From NCBI RefSeq assembly GCF_014651135.1, contig NZ_BMWH01000021.1, positions 1 to 64,000 of the forward strand: a DNA stretch of 64,000 bases, in the 5' to 3' direction. Shown piece after piece: positions 16,540-26,399 of the stretch. The notes below the pieces were generated by a model that saw only the letters and a list, made by a program, of their open reading frames with translations, made no database searches and was not told where the DNA came from. Position numbers and translations under genes: made by a program. This DNA is from Streptomyces echinoruber (GTDB lineage: Bacteria; Actinomycetota; Actinomycetes; Streptomycetales; Streptomycetaceae). How positions within the stretch are numbered: position 1 is the stretch's first letter; each line of letters begins with the position of its first letter.

Positions 16540-17493
16540 CGACGCCTCCACAGGCTGTGGACAACCAGTGCACCGCACGAAGCCCCGCACGAAGCCCCGC
16601 ACGAACACCGCACGAACAGGGTCACCATGCTGCCACGAAGGAGGCCCGCCGGAAGGGCGACGGAGCCGCGTTCGCTCCCCCGGGCGCGCCCCCGCGCACG
16701 TCCCCGGACAGCGTTGAACACCCGTAAGCTTCAAAGGCGTACGACACGCACTTGACGTGGGCATACGACGGACGCGACCAACTGCCTCCGGAATCGGTTC
16801 CGTTGGGAGCGCGCCGCGCGGCGGGCCGCGTCCGGGCCGGGCGTGACGCGGGGCAGGCCCGGACGTGACGCGGGGCAGGTCCGGGCCGGGTGCCGCGGCG
16901 GGGCAGCCGAGTCGGGACAGCCGAGTCGGGGCACCCGAGTCGGGGCGGCGACGCACACGACGCGCGCGGCGCGAATGCGCCCCTCGCGCGCTCCCCGGCC
17001 ACGCCGTTCGCGCCCTCAACAGCCTTGGTCGGAGCGGAAATCCACGGCGGGAAGCGTGGTCGATTTTCGGCCAAATCGGAGCCGCGGAGGCAGGCTCGGG
17101 CACGCTCCGTACATGCCCGCGCGCCCCACCCGGGCGCCGCACGGTCCGGGAGGCGGAGCCCGCCTCCCGGACCGAACCACCGCCCGCGGGGATGAAGGCG
17201 GCGGTGTCCCCCAGCCCACTGGATCCAGTACAGCGGGCCGACCCACGCACGGTCCATGGAACCGCTCCCGCCGTGGCCGGAGAAGGTCGCACGGACGGGC
17301 GCACGGCCACACGGCGGGGGCGTGCCGCGGCGGGCCCGCCACCCTCCGTGCTCACCCCGCATCGCCGCACGGGCCACAATCCCGCCATCCGGAACAATGC
17401 CCCTTAACGCTTGGGATGCGGCGAACTACGCTGGGTTTACGAATGCCGCGTGGTTATGCCAGCACGGCAGCCGTCTGTGTCGAGGGGTGGCTC
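16540..17493. other. long divergent spacer with short repeats
   Basis: 954 bp between divergent genes with no convincing CDS. It contains direct repeats (CACGAAGCCCCG at 16573-16600; GTGACGCGGGGCAG at 16843 and 16865; GCCGAGTCGGG at 16906-16945). An AT-richer stretch at 17395-17445 probably carries the promoter of the NsdA-like gene. I looked for a lasso precursor-like small gene with an RBS on both strands and found none. Confidence 0.5.
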
Positions 17494-18918
17494 ATGTCCA
17501 GGGAGCAGCGGGGGCCGAACGAGAAGCTCGGCGCCGTTCTCGCCCTCGCGGGAATCAGCAACGCGGGCCTCGCCCGCCGCGTCAACGACCTCGGCGCCCA
17601 GCGCGGTCTGACGCTTCGCTACGACAAGACCTCCGTGGCGCGCTGGGTGTCGAAGGGCATGGTGCCGCAGGGCGCGGCACCGCACCTGATAGCCGCGGCC
17701 ATCGCGCAGAAGCTGGGCCGCCCGGTGCCGCTCCACGAGATAGGGCTGGCGGACGCCGACCCCGCCCCCGAAGTGGGCCTGGCCTTCCCCCGGGACGTCG
17801 GGCAGGCCGTCAAGTCCGCGACGGAGCTGTACCGTCTCGACCTCGCCGGGCGCCGCGCCGGCTCCGGCGGCATCTGGCAGTCGCTCGCCGGGTCGTTCGC
17901 GGTGAGCGCGTACGCGACGCCCGCGTCCCGGTGGCTGATCACCCCGGCCGACAGCTCGGTGGCGCGGGAGCCGGGCCAGGCGGAGGGCTCCGGCGCACCG
18001 ATCAAAGTCGGCCACAGCGACGTGCAGAAGCTGCGGGAGGCGGCCGAGGACGCCCGGCGCTGGGACTCCAAGTACGGCGGCGGCGACTGGCGTTCGTCGA
18101 TGGTGCCCGAGTGCCTGCGGGTGGAGGCGGCGCCGCTGCTGCTCGGCTCGTACTCCGACGAGGTGGGCCGCGCCCTGTTCGGCGCGACCGCCGAACTGAC
18201 CCGGCTGGCGGGCTGGATGGCCTTCGACACCGGCCAGCAGGAGGCCGCCCAGCGGTACTACATCCAGGCGCTGCGCCTCGCGCGCGCGGCGGCCGACGTC
18301 CCCCTGGGCGGGTACGTCCTGGCGTCCATGTCGCTGCAGGCGACCTACCGCGGCTTCGGCGACGAGGGCGTCGACCTGGCGCAGGCCGCCCTGGAGCGCA
18401 ACCGGGGCCTGGCCACCGCCCGCACCATGAGCTTCTTCCGCCTCGTCGAGGCACGCGCGCACGCACGCGCCGGGGACGCGCAGGCGGCCGGCGCGGCCCT
18501 GAAGGCCGCCGAGAGCTGGCTGGAGCGCGCCCGCCCGGGCGACGCCGACCCGTCCTGGCTCGGCTTCTACACCTACGACCGGTTCGCCGCCGACGCCGCC
18601 GAGTGCTACCGCGACCTGAAGGCGCCGCGCCAGGTCCGCCGCTTCACCGAGCAGGCGCTGTCGAAGCCGACGGAGGAGTTCGTCCGCTCGCACGGCCTCA
18701 GGCTCGTGGTGTCGGCCGTCGCCGAGCTGGAGTCCGGCAACCTGGACGCGGCCTGCGAGCAGGGCGTGCGGGCGGTGGAGGTCGCCGGGCGGATCTCCTC
18801 GGCGCGCACCACCGAGTACGTCAAGGACCTGCTGCACCGGCTCGAGCCGTACGGTGACGAGCCGCGCGTGGCGGAGCTGCGGGAGCGTGCGCGGCCGCTG
18901 CTGATGGCCCCGGCCTGA
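17494..18918 (+). CDS. NsdA-like sporulation-associated regulator
   Basis: 474-residue soluble protein. The N-terminal helix-turn-helix-like part (GAVLALAGISNAGLARRVND; then TSVARWVSKGMVPQ) is followed by a long helical TPR-like region. It resembles NsdA of S. coelicolor (negative regulator of sporulation and antibiotics) and the S. griseus sporulation ORF1590 family; I rely on memory of these sequences. ORF1590 was reported to be translated from two starts. Here ATG 17494 has GAGGGG seven bases upstream, and a second in-frame ATG lies at 17443. It is the last gene of the regulatory run atrA-sigma-SARP-cyclase-like. Confidence 0.85.
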   Translation: MSREQRGPNEKLGAVLALAGISNAGLARRVNDLGAQRGLTLRYDKTSVARWVSKGMVPQGAAPHLIAAAIAQKLGRPVPLHEIGLADADPAPEVGLAFPRDVGQAVKSATELYRLDLAGRRAGSGGIWQSLAGSFAVSAYATPASRWLITPADSSVAREPGQAEGSGAPIKVGHSDVQKLREAAEDARRWDSKYGGGDWRSSMVPECLRVEAAPLLLGSYSDEVGRALFGATAELTRLAGWMAFDTGQQEAAQRYYIQALRLARAAADVPLGGYVLASMSLQATYRGFGDEGVDLAQAALERNRGLATARTMSFFRLVEARAHARAGDAQAAGAALKAAESWLERARPGDADPSWLGFYTYDRFAADAAECYRDLKAPRQVRRFTEQALSKPTEEFVRSHGLRLVVSAVAELESGNLDAACEQGVRAVEVAGRISSARTTEYVKDLLHRLEPYGDEPRVAELRERARPLLMAPA

Positions 18919-19001
18919 CCCCGCCGCGCCGGCCGGACCCCGCGAGGTTTCGGGACGTTGTCAGTGGCGCAGTGCACTATCGAAGCGGGAGGTGGTGCAC
19001 G

Positions 19002-20225
19002 GTGCGGCGGGTGCCGGGGTACGACGGTGACGTAGCGGTGATCGGCGGCGGGATCGTCGGCCTGTCGACGGCGTACGCGATCACGCGGTCCGCGCCGGGC
19101 ACGCGGGTGGTCGTGCTGGAGAAGGAACCGGGTCCGGCCCGGCACCAGACGGGGCGCAACAGCGGCGTCGTCCACAGCGGGATCTACTACCGGCCGGGCT
19201 CGCTCAAGGCGCGGTACGCGGTGCGGGGCGCCGCCGAGATGATCAAGTTCTGCGCGGAGTACGGCATCGCGCACGCCGTCACCGGCAAACTGATCGTCGC
19301 CACCGAGCGGGCCGAGCTGCCCCGGCTGCACGCGCTCGCGGTGCGCGGCCGGGAGAACGGCATACCGGTGCGCGAACTGGGCGCCCCGCAGATCGCCGAG
19401 TTCGAACCGGAGGTGCGGGGGCTGGCCGCGCTGCACGTCGCCACGACCGGCGTGTGCGACTTCACCGCCGTCGCCCGGCAGCTCGCCGAGGCGTCCGGCG
19501 CCGAGATCCGCTACGGCGCACAGGTGGTCGGCATCGACCGGCGCCCGGAGCGCGGAGTGGCGGTGCGCACGGCGGCCGGCGACGTCGTCCGCGCGCGCGT
19601 GCTGGTCAACTGCGCCGGCCTGCACTGCGACGAGGTGGCCCGGCTGGCCGGGGACGAACCCGGGGTGCGGATCGTGCCGTTCCGCGGCGAGTACTACGCG
19701 CTGACGCGGCCGCAGCTCGTGCGGGGCCTGGTGTATCCGGTGCCGGACCCGGCCTTCCCCTTCCTCGGGGTGCACCTCACCCGCGGCATCGACGGCGGCG
19801 TCCACGTGGGGCCCAACGCGGTCCCGGCCCTGGCCCGCGAGGGCTACGGCTGGGGCGTGCTGCGCCCCCGCGACCTGGCCGGCACGCTCGCCTGGCCCGG
19901 CTCCTGGGCCCTGGCCCGCCGCCACTGGCGCTACGGCGCCGGCGAACTGCGCCGCTCCCTGTCCAAGCCCGCCTTCACCGCCGCCGTCCGCCGCCTGCTG
20001 CCCGCCGTCACCGAGGCCGACCTGGTCCGGGCCCCGTCCGGGGTCCGCGCCCAGGCCGTCGCCCGGGACGGCACCCTCGTCGACGACTTCCTCATACGCG
20101 AGGCCCCCCGCACCGTGCACGTCCTCAACGCCCCCTCCCCCGCCGCCACGGCCAGTCTGCCCATCGGCCGCGAGGTCGCCCGCCGGGCCCTGGACGCACT
20201 GCGCGGGGTGGGCGTGGCGGCGTGA
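19002..20225 (+). CDS. lhgO: L-2-hydroxyglutarate oxidase (LhgO-like)
   Basis: 407-residue FAD-dependent oxidoreductase of the DAO superfamily. It has an N-terminal VAVIGGGIVGLSTAYA nucleotide-binding motif, HQTGRNSGVVHSGIYY (the signature stretch of the LhgO family) and VNCAGLHCDEVARLAG. Members oxidise L-2-hydroxyglutarate to 2-oxoglutarate and pass electrons to the quinone pool, a metabolite-repair function. I chose the GTG preceded by GGGAGG at nine bases; another GTG at 18972 is in frame. 83 bp after the NsdA-like gene and same strand, but no functional link is apparent. Confidence 0.9.
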   Translation: MRRVPGYDGDVAVIGGGIVGLSTAYAITRSAPGTRVVVLEKEPGPARHQTGRNSGVVHSGIYYRPGSLKARYAVRGAAEMIKFCAEYGIAHAVTGKLIVATERAELPRLHALAVRGRENGIPVRELGAPQIAEFEPEVRGLAALHVATTGVCDFTAVARQLAEASGAEIRYGAQVVGIDRRPERGVAVRTAAGDVVRARVLVNCAGLHCDEVARLAGDEPGVRIVPFRGEYYALTRPQLVRGLVYPVPDPAFPFLGVHLTRGIDGGVHVGPNAVPALAREGYGWGVLRPRDLAGTLAWPGSWALARRHWRYGAGELRRSLSKPAFTAAVRRLLPAVTEADLVRAPSGVRAQAVARDGTLVDDFLIREAPRTVHVLNAPSPAATASLPIGREVARRALDALRGVGVAA

Positions 20226-20467
20226 CGGAAGGCCGTGCGCAGGCCCGTGCGACGAGGGTCCGCGGGACGGGTACTCGTGACGGGTTCGCGTGACGAGCGG
20301 GTGCGGGCCCGGGAGACCGAAGCCCGCCTGACCGGGCCCGTCGACGTCGGTCGGCGGCGGTCGGCGTCGGGCGGCGTCGGGCGGCGGCCCAGGCGACCGG
20401 GGAGGGATGCGCACCGCGGCCCATCCGCACACCGCCCGTTCCCCGGCTCCGTAGAATCGGGCGCACT

Positions 20468-21598
20468 GTGACCAAGTACGACGACGCCGACCACGCCGAC
20501 GACACCGCCCGCCGCACCTCGGAAGGCGCCCCGGGCACTTCGGGCACCCCGGACGCCCCGGACACCCGGAGCACCCCCGAGCCGGACCGGCCGGACTCCG
20601 ATCGGTCGGCCCCGGACCATCCGGACCGCCCTGACCACCCGGACTCGGACCACCCGGACTCGGACCACCCGGACCCGGACCACCCGGACCCGGACCACCC
20701 GGACCCGGACCACCCAGACCCGGACCGGTCCTCGGCCCCCGGATCGGCCGAGGACGAGACCCCCCGCCGCACCCGGCCGCGGAAGGCGCCGAAGTTCCCG
20801 CAGGGGCCCGCGGCGAACCCGGCCGGAGGCCGGTTCGAGCGGCGGATCAGGAGTTTCACACCGCGCCGCAGCCGGGTGACGGCCGGGCAGGCCAACGCGC
20901 TGGCGCGGCTGTGGCCGCGCTGGGGCTTCGACATCGACGGCAGCCGGGTGCTGGACCTGCCGGAGCTGTTCGGCAACAACAACCCCGTCGTGCTGGAGAT
21001 CGGCTTCGGGATGGGCGAGGCGACCGCGCGGATGGCCGCCGCCGACCCGGACACCAACATCCTCGCCGTCGACGTCCACACCCCCGGCCAGGGCAACCTG
21101 CTCAACCTCGCCGACAAGAACGGCCTGGACAACATCCGCGTCGGCAACGGCGACGCCGTCATCCTGCTGCGCGAGATGCTCGCCCCCAACTCCCTGGACG
21201 GGCTGCGCGTCTACTTCCCCGACCCGTGGCCGAAGAAGCGGCACCACAAGCGGCGGCTGATCCAGCCGGACTTCCTCACGCTGGCGGCCTCCCGGCTCAG
21301 GCCCGGCGCGCTCGTGCACTTGGCGACCGACTGGGAGCCGTACGCCGAGCACATGCTCGAGGTGCTCACCGCGCACCCGGCGTACGAGAACACGCAGCCC
21401 GGCGGCGGTTTCGCGCCCCGTCCCGCGTTCCGGCCGCTGACCCGTTTCGAGGGCCAGGGACTGGAGAAGGGACACGTCGTGAACGACCTGCTCTTCCGCC
21501 GCGTACAGCACGGGGACCAGCAGCAGGAACAACAGCTGGAACAACAGCTGGAACACCAACAGGAACAACCCCGCACCGAGCGACCGGCCGGCGGCTGA
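20468..21598 (+). CDS. trmB: tRNA (guanine-N7)-methyltransferase with repeat-rich N-terminus
   Basis: 376 residues; the catalytic core starts near residue 125. It uses S-adenosylmethionine to methylate G46 of tRNA. The SAM site is VVLEIGFGMGEATARM, and the signature PDPWPKKRHHKRR is complete. The first ~115 residues are unusual: a strongly acidic/Pro-rich region with repeated DHPDPDHPD units encoded by short direct repeats (20636-20725). The C-terminus also has a Gln-rich repeat (LEQQLEQQ). GTG start at the end of a GC-rich spacer. Core identification is secure; the N-terminal extension may be non-essential and a later internal start cannot be ruled out. Confidence 0.94.
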   Translation: MTKYDDADHADDTARRTSEGAPGTSGTPDAPDTRSTPEPDRPDSDRSAPDHPDRPDHPDSDHPDSDHPDPDHPDPDHPDPDHPDPDRSSAPGSAEDETPRRTRPRKAPKFPQGPAANPAGGRFERRIRSFTPRRSRVTAGQANALARLWPRWGFDIDGSRVLDLPELFGNNNPVVLEIGFGMGEATARMAAADPDTNILAVDVHTPGQGNLLNLADKNGLDNIRVGNGDAVILLREMLAPNSLDGLRVYFPDPWPKKRHHKRRLIQPDFLTLAASRLRPGALVHLATDWEPYAEHMLEVLTAHPAYENTQPGGGFAPRPAFRPLTRFEGQGLEKGHVVNDLLFRRVQHGDQQQEQQLEQQLEHQQEQPRTERPAGG

Positions 21599-21650
21599 CG
21601 CCCCGGAGGCACCGTCGCGGCCGGCGCCCCGCCTCGTTAGGGTCGATGCC

Positions 21651-23153
21651 GTGGCCACCTGTCCTCCGTACCCCACACCCCGTCCCGGCCCTCCCGCCGG
21701 CGGCACCCGCCGGCCCGCCGGCCGGTGGCGACGACGGGAACGACTTCCCGCCGGAGCGCGGTCGGTGGCCTGGCTGAGACTGCGGTACGCGGCGCTGGTC
21801 ACGCTGCTGGCGCTGTCCGGTCTGGTCATCCTCGCCCTGGTGCGCGAGCAGACCGGCACAGAAGGGTTCCTGGTCGGGCTCGGTCTCGCGGTCCTGCCCG
21901 TGCCGCTGCTGATATCGGCCTTCCGCTGGCTGGACCGGGTGGAGCCCGGGCCCTGGCGCAACCTGGTGTTCGCGTTCGCGTGGGGCGCCTGCGCGGCGGC
22001 GCTGATAGCCATCGTCGCCAACAGTTTCGCCACGCACTGGATAGCGACGGCGACCGCCGATCCCGACGGCGCGGACACCCTGGGCGCGACGCTGATAGCG
22101 CCCGTGGTGGAGGAGTCCGCGAAGGCGGCCGCCGTGCTGCTGGTCTTCCTCTTCCGCCGCCGCGACTTCACCGGGATCGTCGACGGCGTGGTGATAGCCG
22201 GGATCACCGCGACCGGCTTCGCCTTCACCGAGAACATCCTCTACCTCGGCACCGCCTTCGGCACCGACCAGCTCAGCGGCGACGGCGGCATCGCCTCCGT
22301 CACCGCCGCGACGTTCTTCGTGCGCATCGTGATGTCGCCGTTCGCACACCCGCTGTTCACCGTGCTCACCGGCATCGGCTTCGGCGTGGCCGCGCTGTCG
22401 GCGCGGCACCGGCGCGTGCGGCGCGTGCTGGTGCCGCTGTCCGGGCTGCTGCTCGCCATGAGCATGCACGCCCTGTGGAACGGCTCCTCCAGCTTCGGCC
22501 CGTGGGGCTTCTTCGCCGTCTACGGCGCCTTCATGGTGCCCGCCTTCGCCCTGCTGACCTGGCTCGCCGTGTGGACCCGACAGCGTGAGCTGCGCATCGT
22601 GCGCGAGGAGCTGCCCGCGTACGTCGCCGCCGGGTGGCTCGGTCCCGCCGAGCCGTACCTCCTCGGGTCGATGCGGGCCCGCCGGCTGGCCCGCGACCAC
22701 GCCCGCCACCACGCCGGCCGGCCCGCCGCCCGGACCGTCGCCCAGTACGAGGCCTGCGCCACCTCGCTCGCCTTCCTGCGGCACCGCGGCCGCCTCGGCC
22801 GCGCCGACGCCGACTTCGTGCCGCGCGAGCAGGAACTGCTGGCCGAGCTGTGGCGGCGCCGGGACATCGCCCACCCGGCCCTGGACCACGCGGCGCGGAT
22901 CCTCCTCCCGGCGGCCCGGCTGCCGTACGGCACCGCACCGTACGGTCCCGTGCCGTACGGTCCCGTGCCCTACGGTGCGATGCCGTACGGTTCCGCGCAC
23001 CAGGGCCCCGCGCCGCTCCCCCAGACGCCTTACGCCCCCCGGCCCGTGCTCCGGCATCCGACCGCCCCGCCCGTGGTGGCGCCGCGTACCCCGGGGTACG
23101 GCTCCTTCGCGGTGCCGCATCCCGGGCACCACCCGTACCGGTCGCAGCCGTAG
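21651..23153 (+). CDS. PrsW family intramembrane metalloprotease
   Basis: 500-residue polytopic membrane protein. Family signatures are present: VVEESAKAA (catalytic EExxK, Glu 154-155), FTEN at about 193, the His-containing helix FAHPLFTVLTGIGFG and MHALWN near residue 270. PrsW in Bacillus cleaves anti-sigma factors, and actinobacterial members have few known substrates. After the membrane core comes a cytoplasmic helical part with RARRLARDHARHHAG and a Pro/Tyr tail of repeated PYGPV units encoded by 15-bp repeats (22921-22990). GTG start 52 bp after trmB, same strand, so possibly co-transcribed. Confidence 0.9.
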   Translation: MATCPPYPTPRPGPPAGGTRRPAGRWRRRERLPAGARSVAWLRLRYAALVTLLALSGLVILALVREQTGTEGFLVGLGLAVLPVPLLISAFRWLDRVEPGPWRNLVFAFAWGACAAALIAIVANSFATHWIATATADPDGADTLGATLIAPVVEESAKAAAVLLVFLFRRRDFTGIVDGVVIAGITATGFAFTENILYLGTAFGTDQLSGDGGIASVTAATFFVRIVMSPFAHPLFTVLTGIGFGVAALSARHRRVRRVLVPLSGLLLAMSMHALWNGSSSFGPWGFFAVYGAFMVPAFALLTWLAVWTRQRELRIVREELPAYVAAGWLGPAEPYLLGSMRARRLARDHARHHAGRPAARTVAQYEACATSLAFLRHRGRLGRADADFVPREQELLAELWRRRDIAHPALDHAARILLPAARLPYGTAPYGPVPYGPVPYGAMPYGSAHQGPAPLPQTPYAPRPVLRHPTAPPVVAPRTPGYGSFAVPHPGHHPYRSQP

Positions 23154-23180
23154 CCGGCAGGCCGGCCGCGACGGCGGGGC

Positions 23181-23274
23181 AGACACCACCGGACACCACC
23201 GGACACCGCCGGACACCGCCGGACACCACCGGACGCCACTGGACGCCCGCCGGACACCGCCGGACTCGCAGCGC
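23181..23274. repeat. 10-bp tandem repeat GGACACCRCC
   Basis: About nine copies of a 10-bp unit between the convergent PrsW and aldo/keto reductase genes. The first five copies are nearly perfect, the rest degenerate. There are no coding signals. Confidence 0.8.
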
Positions 23275-23327
23275 GCCCACCGCGCGGCCCGTCTCGCGCC
23301 CCCGGACGCCCGCCCCGGGACCGCCGG

Positions 23328-24272
<945 letters not shown>

Positions 24273-24385
24273 GCACTGCGTCAACGACCGCCCGGAAGAG
24301 CGCATTCCACGGGCGACCGCAAAGAACGGGTCAACCCCCGGGCGGCGCCCCGGGCGCGGTCGACCGGGGATTGAGCCGTCGGGGG

Positions 24386-24469
24386 TTGATCAGTCGAGGT
24401 TGATCAGTCGGTGTTGATCAGTCGGTGTTGATCAGTTGGGGTTGATCAGTTGGGGTTGATCAGTCGGAG
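24386..24469. repeat. six 14-bp iterons with TTGATCAG core
   Basis: Units start at 24386, 24400, 24414, 24428, 24442 and 24456, exactly 14 bp apart. Each begins TTGATCAGTYG and contains the palindrome TGATCA. The array is between the M23 stop and the aldo/keto reductase start, that is 114-197 bp upstream of the reductase start codon. It could be an operator array for that gene or simple repeat expansion. Confidence 0.9.
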
Positions 24470-24490
24470 GCCGGCCCTCGGAGGCCGGCC
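24469..24490 (-). terminator. hairpin after M23 peptidase gene
   Basis: GGCCGGCC arms (24469-24476, 24483-24490) with a 6-nt loop directly follow the peptidase stop codon on the minus strand. Confidence 0.55.
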
Positions 24491-24492
24491 CG

Positions 24493-25536
24493 TCAGGGGT
24501 TGAGCCCCTTGCCGCGCAGCCACGCCATCGGGTCGATGCCCTCGGCCTGCCCGTTCGGGTGGACCTCCAGGTGCAGGTGCGGGCCGGTGACGTTGCCGGT
24601 GGCGCCGACCCGGCCGATCACGTCACCGGTGTTGACCTTCTGGCCGACGCTGACGCTGATCGACGACTGGTGGCAGAACCACAGCTCGGTGCCGTCGTCG
24701 AGGGTGAGGATCGTGCGGTAGCCGTAGGAGCCGGCCCAGCCGGCCTCGGTGATGGTGCCGCTGTGGATGGCCTTGATGAGGGTGCCGGTGGGCGCGGCGA
24801 AGTCGAGACCGGTGTGGTAGCCGGAGGACCACATGGAGCCGGCCTGGCCGAAGGTGGAGGTGATGGTGTACGAGGAGGTCGGCAGCGTGTACTGCTTGGC
24901 CAGCTCGGCCAGCCGCGCCTCCTCGGCCTTCTTCTCGGCCTCCGCCTCCGCCTTCTTCTTGGCGGCGGCGGCCTTGGCCTCGGCCTCCTTCGCCGCCTTG
25001 GCGGCCGCGGCGGCGGCGTCCTTCTCGGCCTGGGCGGCGGCGGCCGCGACGGCCTTGGCCTCGGCCTGGTCCTGCTGCTTCTCGGCCTGCGCCATGATGC
25101 GGGCGCGCAGCGCCTCCCCGGCGTCGGTGGCGCCCTGGTCGCTGTCGGCCTCGGTCACGCCGACGCCGCTGAGGGCGGTCGCGGAGCCCTGCGGGGCGTC
25201 GTGGGAGCCGTCGAACAGGGAGGTGACGGCGTCGACGTCGGGCAGCGAGATGGACACCGGGGGCTTGCCGGTCTGGGCGCTGGCCATGCCGCCCGCGCCG
25301 ACGGCGGCGATGACGCCGACGCCGAGGACGGTGGAGCTGCGGGCGAGCCCGCCGCCGCGCTGCTTGGCGACGCGGTGCCGGCCGCGGACGGGACGGACGG
25401 ACTCCTCGGTGGGGTTCCACTCCTCCCACGGGCCCTCGTCGGTGCGGGTGCCGCCGTAGGCGACCGTTTCACCGGTCTTCTGCGTGGGCAGGCTGGGCAC
25501 GAAGGGGGCGCTGGGTGCAGGCCGGTTGGACGCCAC
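24493..25536 (-). CDS. M23 family cell-wall endopeptidase
   Basis: 347-residue secreted or surface peptidoglycan hydrolase. Residues 85-115 form a signal/anchor segment (STVLGVGVIAAVGAGGMASA) after an unusually long cytoplasmic N-terminus. Residues about 145-225 are an Ala/Lys/Glu-rich coiled coil. The C-terminal LytM domain has the zinc ligands His241 and Asp245 (HTGLD) and the HLH motif (His320/322). It probably cleaves peptide cross-links in the wall. I chose the GTG with AAAGGAG nine bases upstream. A ydaO-type (c-di-AMP) riboswitch occupies the leader, which links the enzyme to wall and osmotic control. Confidence 0.93.
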   Translation of the reverse strand: MASNRPAPSAPFVPSLPTQKTGETVAYGGTRTDEGPWEEWNPTEESVRPVRGRHRVAKQRGGGLARSSTVLGVGVIAAVGAGGMASAQTGKPPVSISLPDVDAVTSLFDGSHDAPQGSATALSGVGVTEADSDQGATDAGEALRARIMAQAEKQQDQAEAKAVAAAAAQAEKDAAAAAAKAAKEAEAKAAAAKKKAEAEAEKKAEEARLAELAKQYTLPTSSYTITSTFGQAGSMWSSGYHTGLDFAAPTGTLIKAIHSGTITEAGWAGSYGYRTILTLDDGTELWFCHQSSISVSVGQKVNTGDVIGRVGATGNVTGPHLHLEVHPNGQAEGIDPMAWLRGKGLNP

Positions 25537-25552
25537 GCAGGCGTACTCCTTT

Positions 25553-25735
25553 CCTTCCGTCTCGCCTACCGGGTTAGCTGACGGGTTCGGAGCGGGAAGG
25601 TCTCCTACGCGCGTAAACCAGCCGTTCCGGCAAGGTGCCGGCTCAGCGGTGTCCGCCCGATTCACCCCAGGGTGTGGGTCCCCGGTTCCCTTGCGGGATT
25701 CGACGCGTGCGCACGGAGCCGCCTTCTGTGACGGC
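25553..25735 (-). ncRNA. ydaO / c-di-AMP riboswitch
   Basis: The minus-strand leader of the M23 gene contains the conserved ydaO segments in order: GGGAACCGGGGACCCA, GGGGTGAATC, CCGCTGAGCCGGC and AACCCGTCAGCTAACC, then GGTAGGCG, ending about one base before the ribosome-binding site. Rpf and NlpC/M23 genes of Streptomyces are known targets of this class. With c-di-AMP bound, these riboswitches turn expression off. The 5' limit is approximate. Confidence 0.88.
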
Positions 25736-25999
25736 TGTGACGACCGCGCTGCGTTATCGAACGTTAATAGACATCCCGCCAGGATTCCAAGCGGTTCGGC
25801 TTGATCGTTCTCACTTCTTCGCCGGGACTTACCTGGTCATCAGCGGCCGAAAACGGGCGAGTTGACCATCCGGGGCTCCTGCGGGCACATGTGACGGTGC
25901 GTCAGCTCTTGTGCGGAGGGCGCTTATTCGGTCACGTGCGGTCACGGGGCGGTCGCCGGGTGGCCACAGGCGCCCGCGGCAACCGACCCCGGAAACACC
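25736..25999. other. M23 promoter region and tRNA-fMet downstream region
   Basis: No gene seen. An AT-richer stretch (about 25750-25775, TATTAACGTTCGATAACG on the minus strand) lies just upstream of the riboswitch and is the likely promoter area of the M23 transcript. Confidence 0.4.
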
Positions 26000-26035
26000 C
26001 AGGGCCGGAATCCGTAAGTCCGGATTCCGGCCCTG
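26000..26035 (-). terminator. hairpin terminator after tRNA-fMet
   Basis: Perfect 15-bp stem CAGGGCCGGAATCCG / CGGATTCCGGCCCTG with a 6-nt loop, ten bases beyond the 3' end of the tRNA gene. Confidence 0.88.
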
Positions 26036-26044
26036 AGCCGTCAG

Positions 26045-26118
26045 TAGCGGGGACAGGATTTGAACCTGCGACCTCTGGGTTATGAGCCCAGCGAGCTACC
26101 GAGCTGCTCCACCCCGCG
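26045..26118 (-). tRNA. tRNA-fMet (CAT), initiator
   Basis: 74-nt cloverleaf beginning CGCGGGG and ending CCCCGCTA, with anticodon CAT in CTGGGCTCATAACCCAG. The C1:A72 mismatch and three consecutive G:C pairs at the base of the anticodon stem identify the initiator. CCA is not encoded. On the minus strand a TACACT hexamer about 15 bases upstream is a plausible -10. Confidence 0.96.
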
Positions 26119-26399
26119 TCGGTGTGACTCCAGTGTACGCCATGCGCAGGACAGCCCGTGCACGGGTGGGGTCCCGGCGGCCCGGGCGGCCCGCGGACGG
26201 CCCCGCCGGTGCGGGCGGCGAAGATGGAGCAGCGCGGGCAGAACGCGCCGGCCCCCGCCTCAACCGCAGGTCGAGGCCGTCTCGGCCGCAGGTCGAGGCC
26301 GCCCTCCGGCGCAGGTCTGCTCGAAACTTGACCCGAGTCCGCCGAGCCGAATCCGCCGAGCCGGGTGCCGTCAGCCCGGTGCCGCAAGGGAGCGCGTCG

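Noticed and set aside
16540..17397. N-terminal extension of the cyclase-like gene upstream of MRWLVGW
   Set aside because: The open frame has no protein-like sequence and a clear GGAGG precedes the chosen ATG.
16540..17493. Lasso precursor or leader-peptidase gene next to the cyclase-like protein
   Set aside because: I searched both strands for a short gene with ribosome-binding site and a Thr at the penultimate leader position; none was convincing.
24386..24469. Replication origin iterons
   Set aside because: No replication initiator gene or AT-rich unwinding region is nearby; chromosomal housekeeping genes surround it.
26119..26399. FMN riboswitch ahead of the RibD-like gene
   Set aside because: None of the conserved FMN-aptamer blocks is present; the leader is short and GC-rich.
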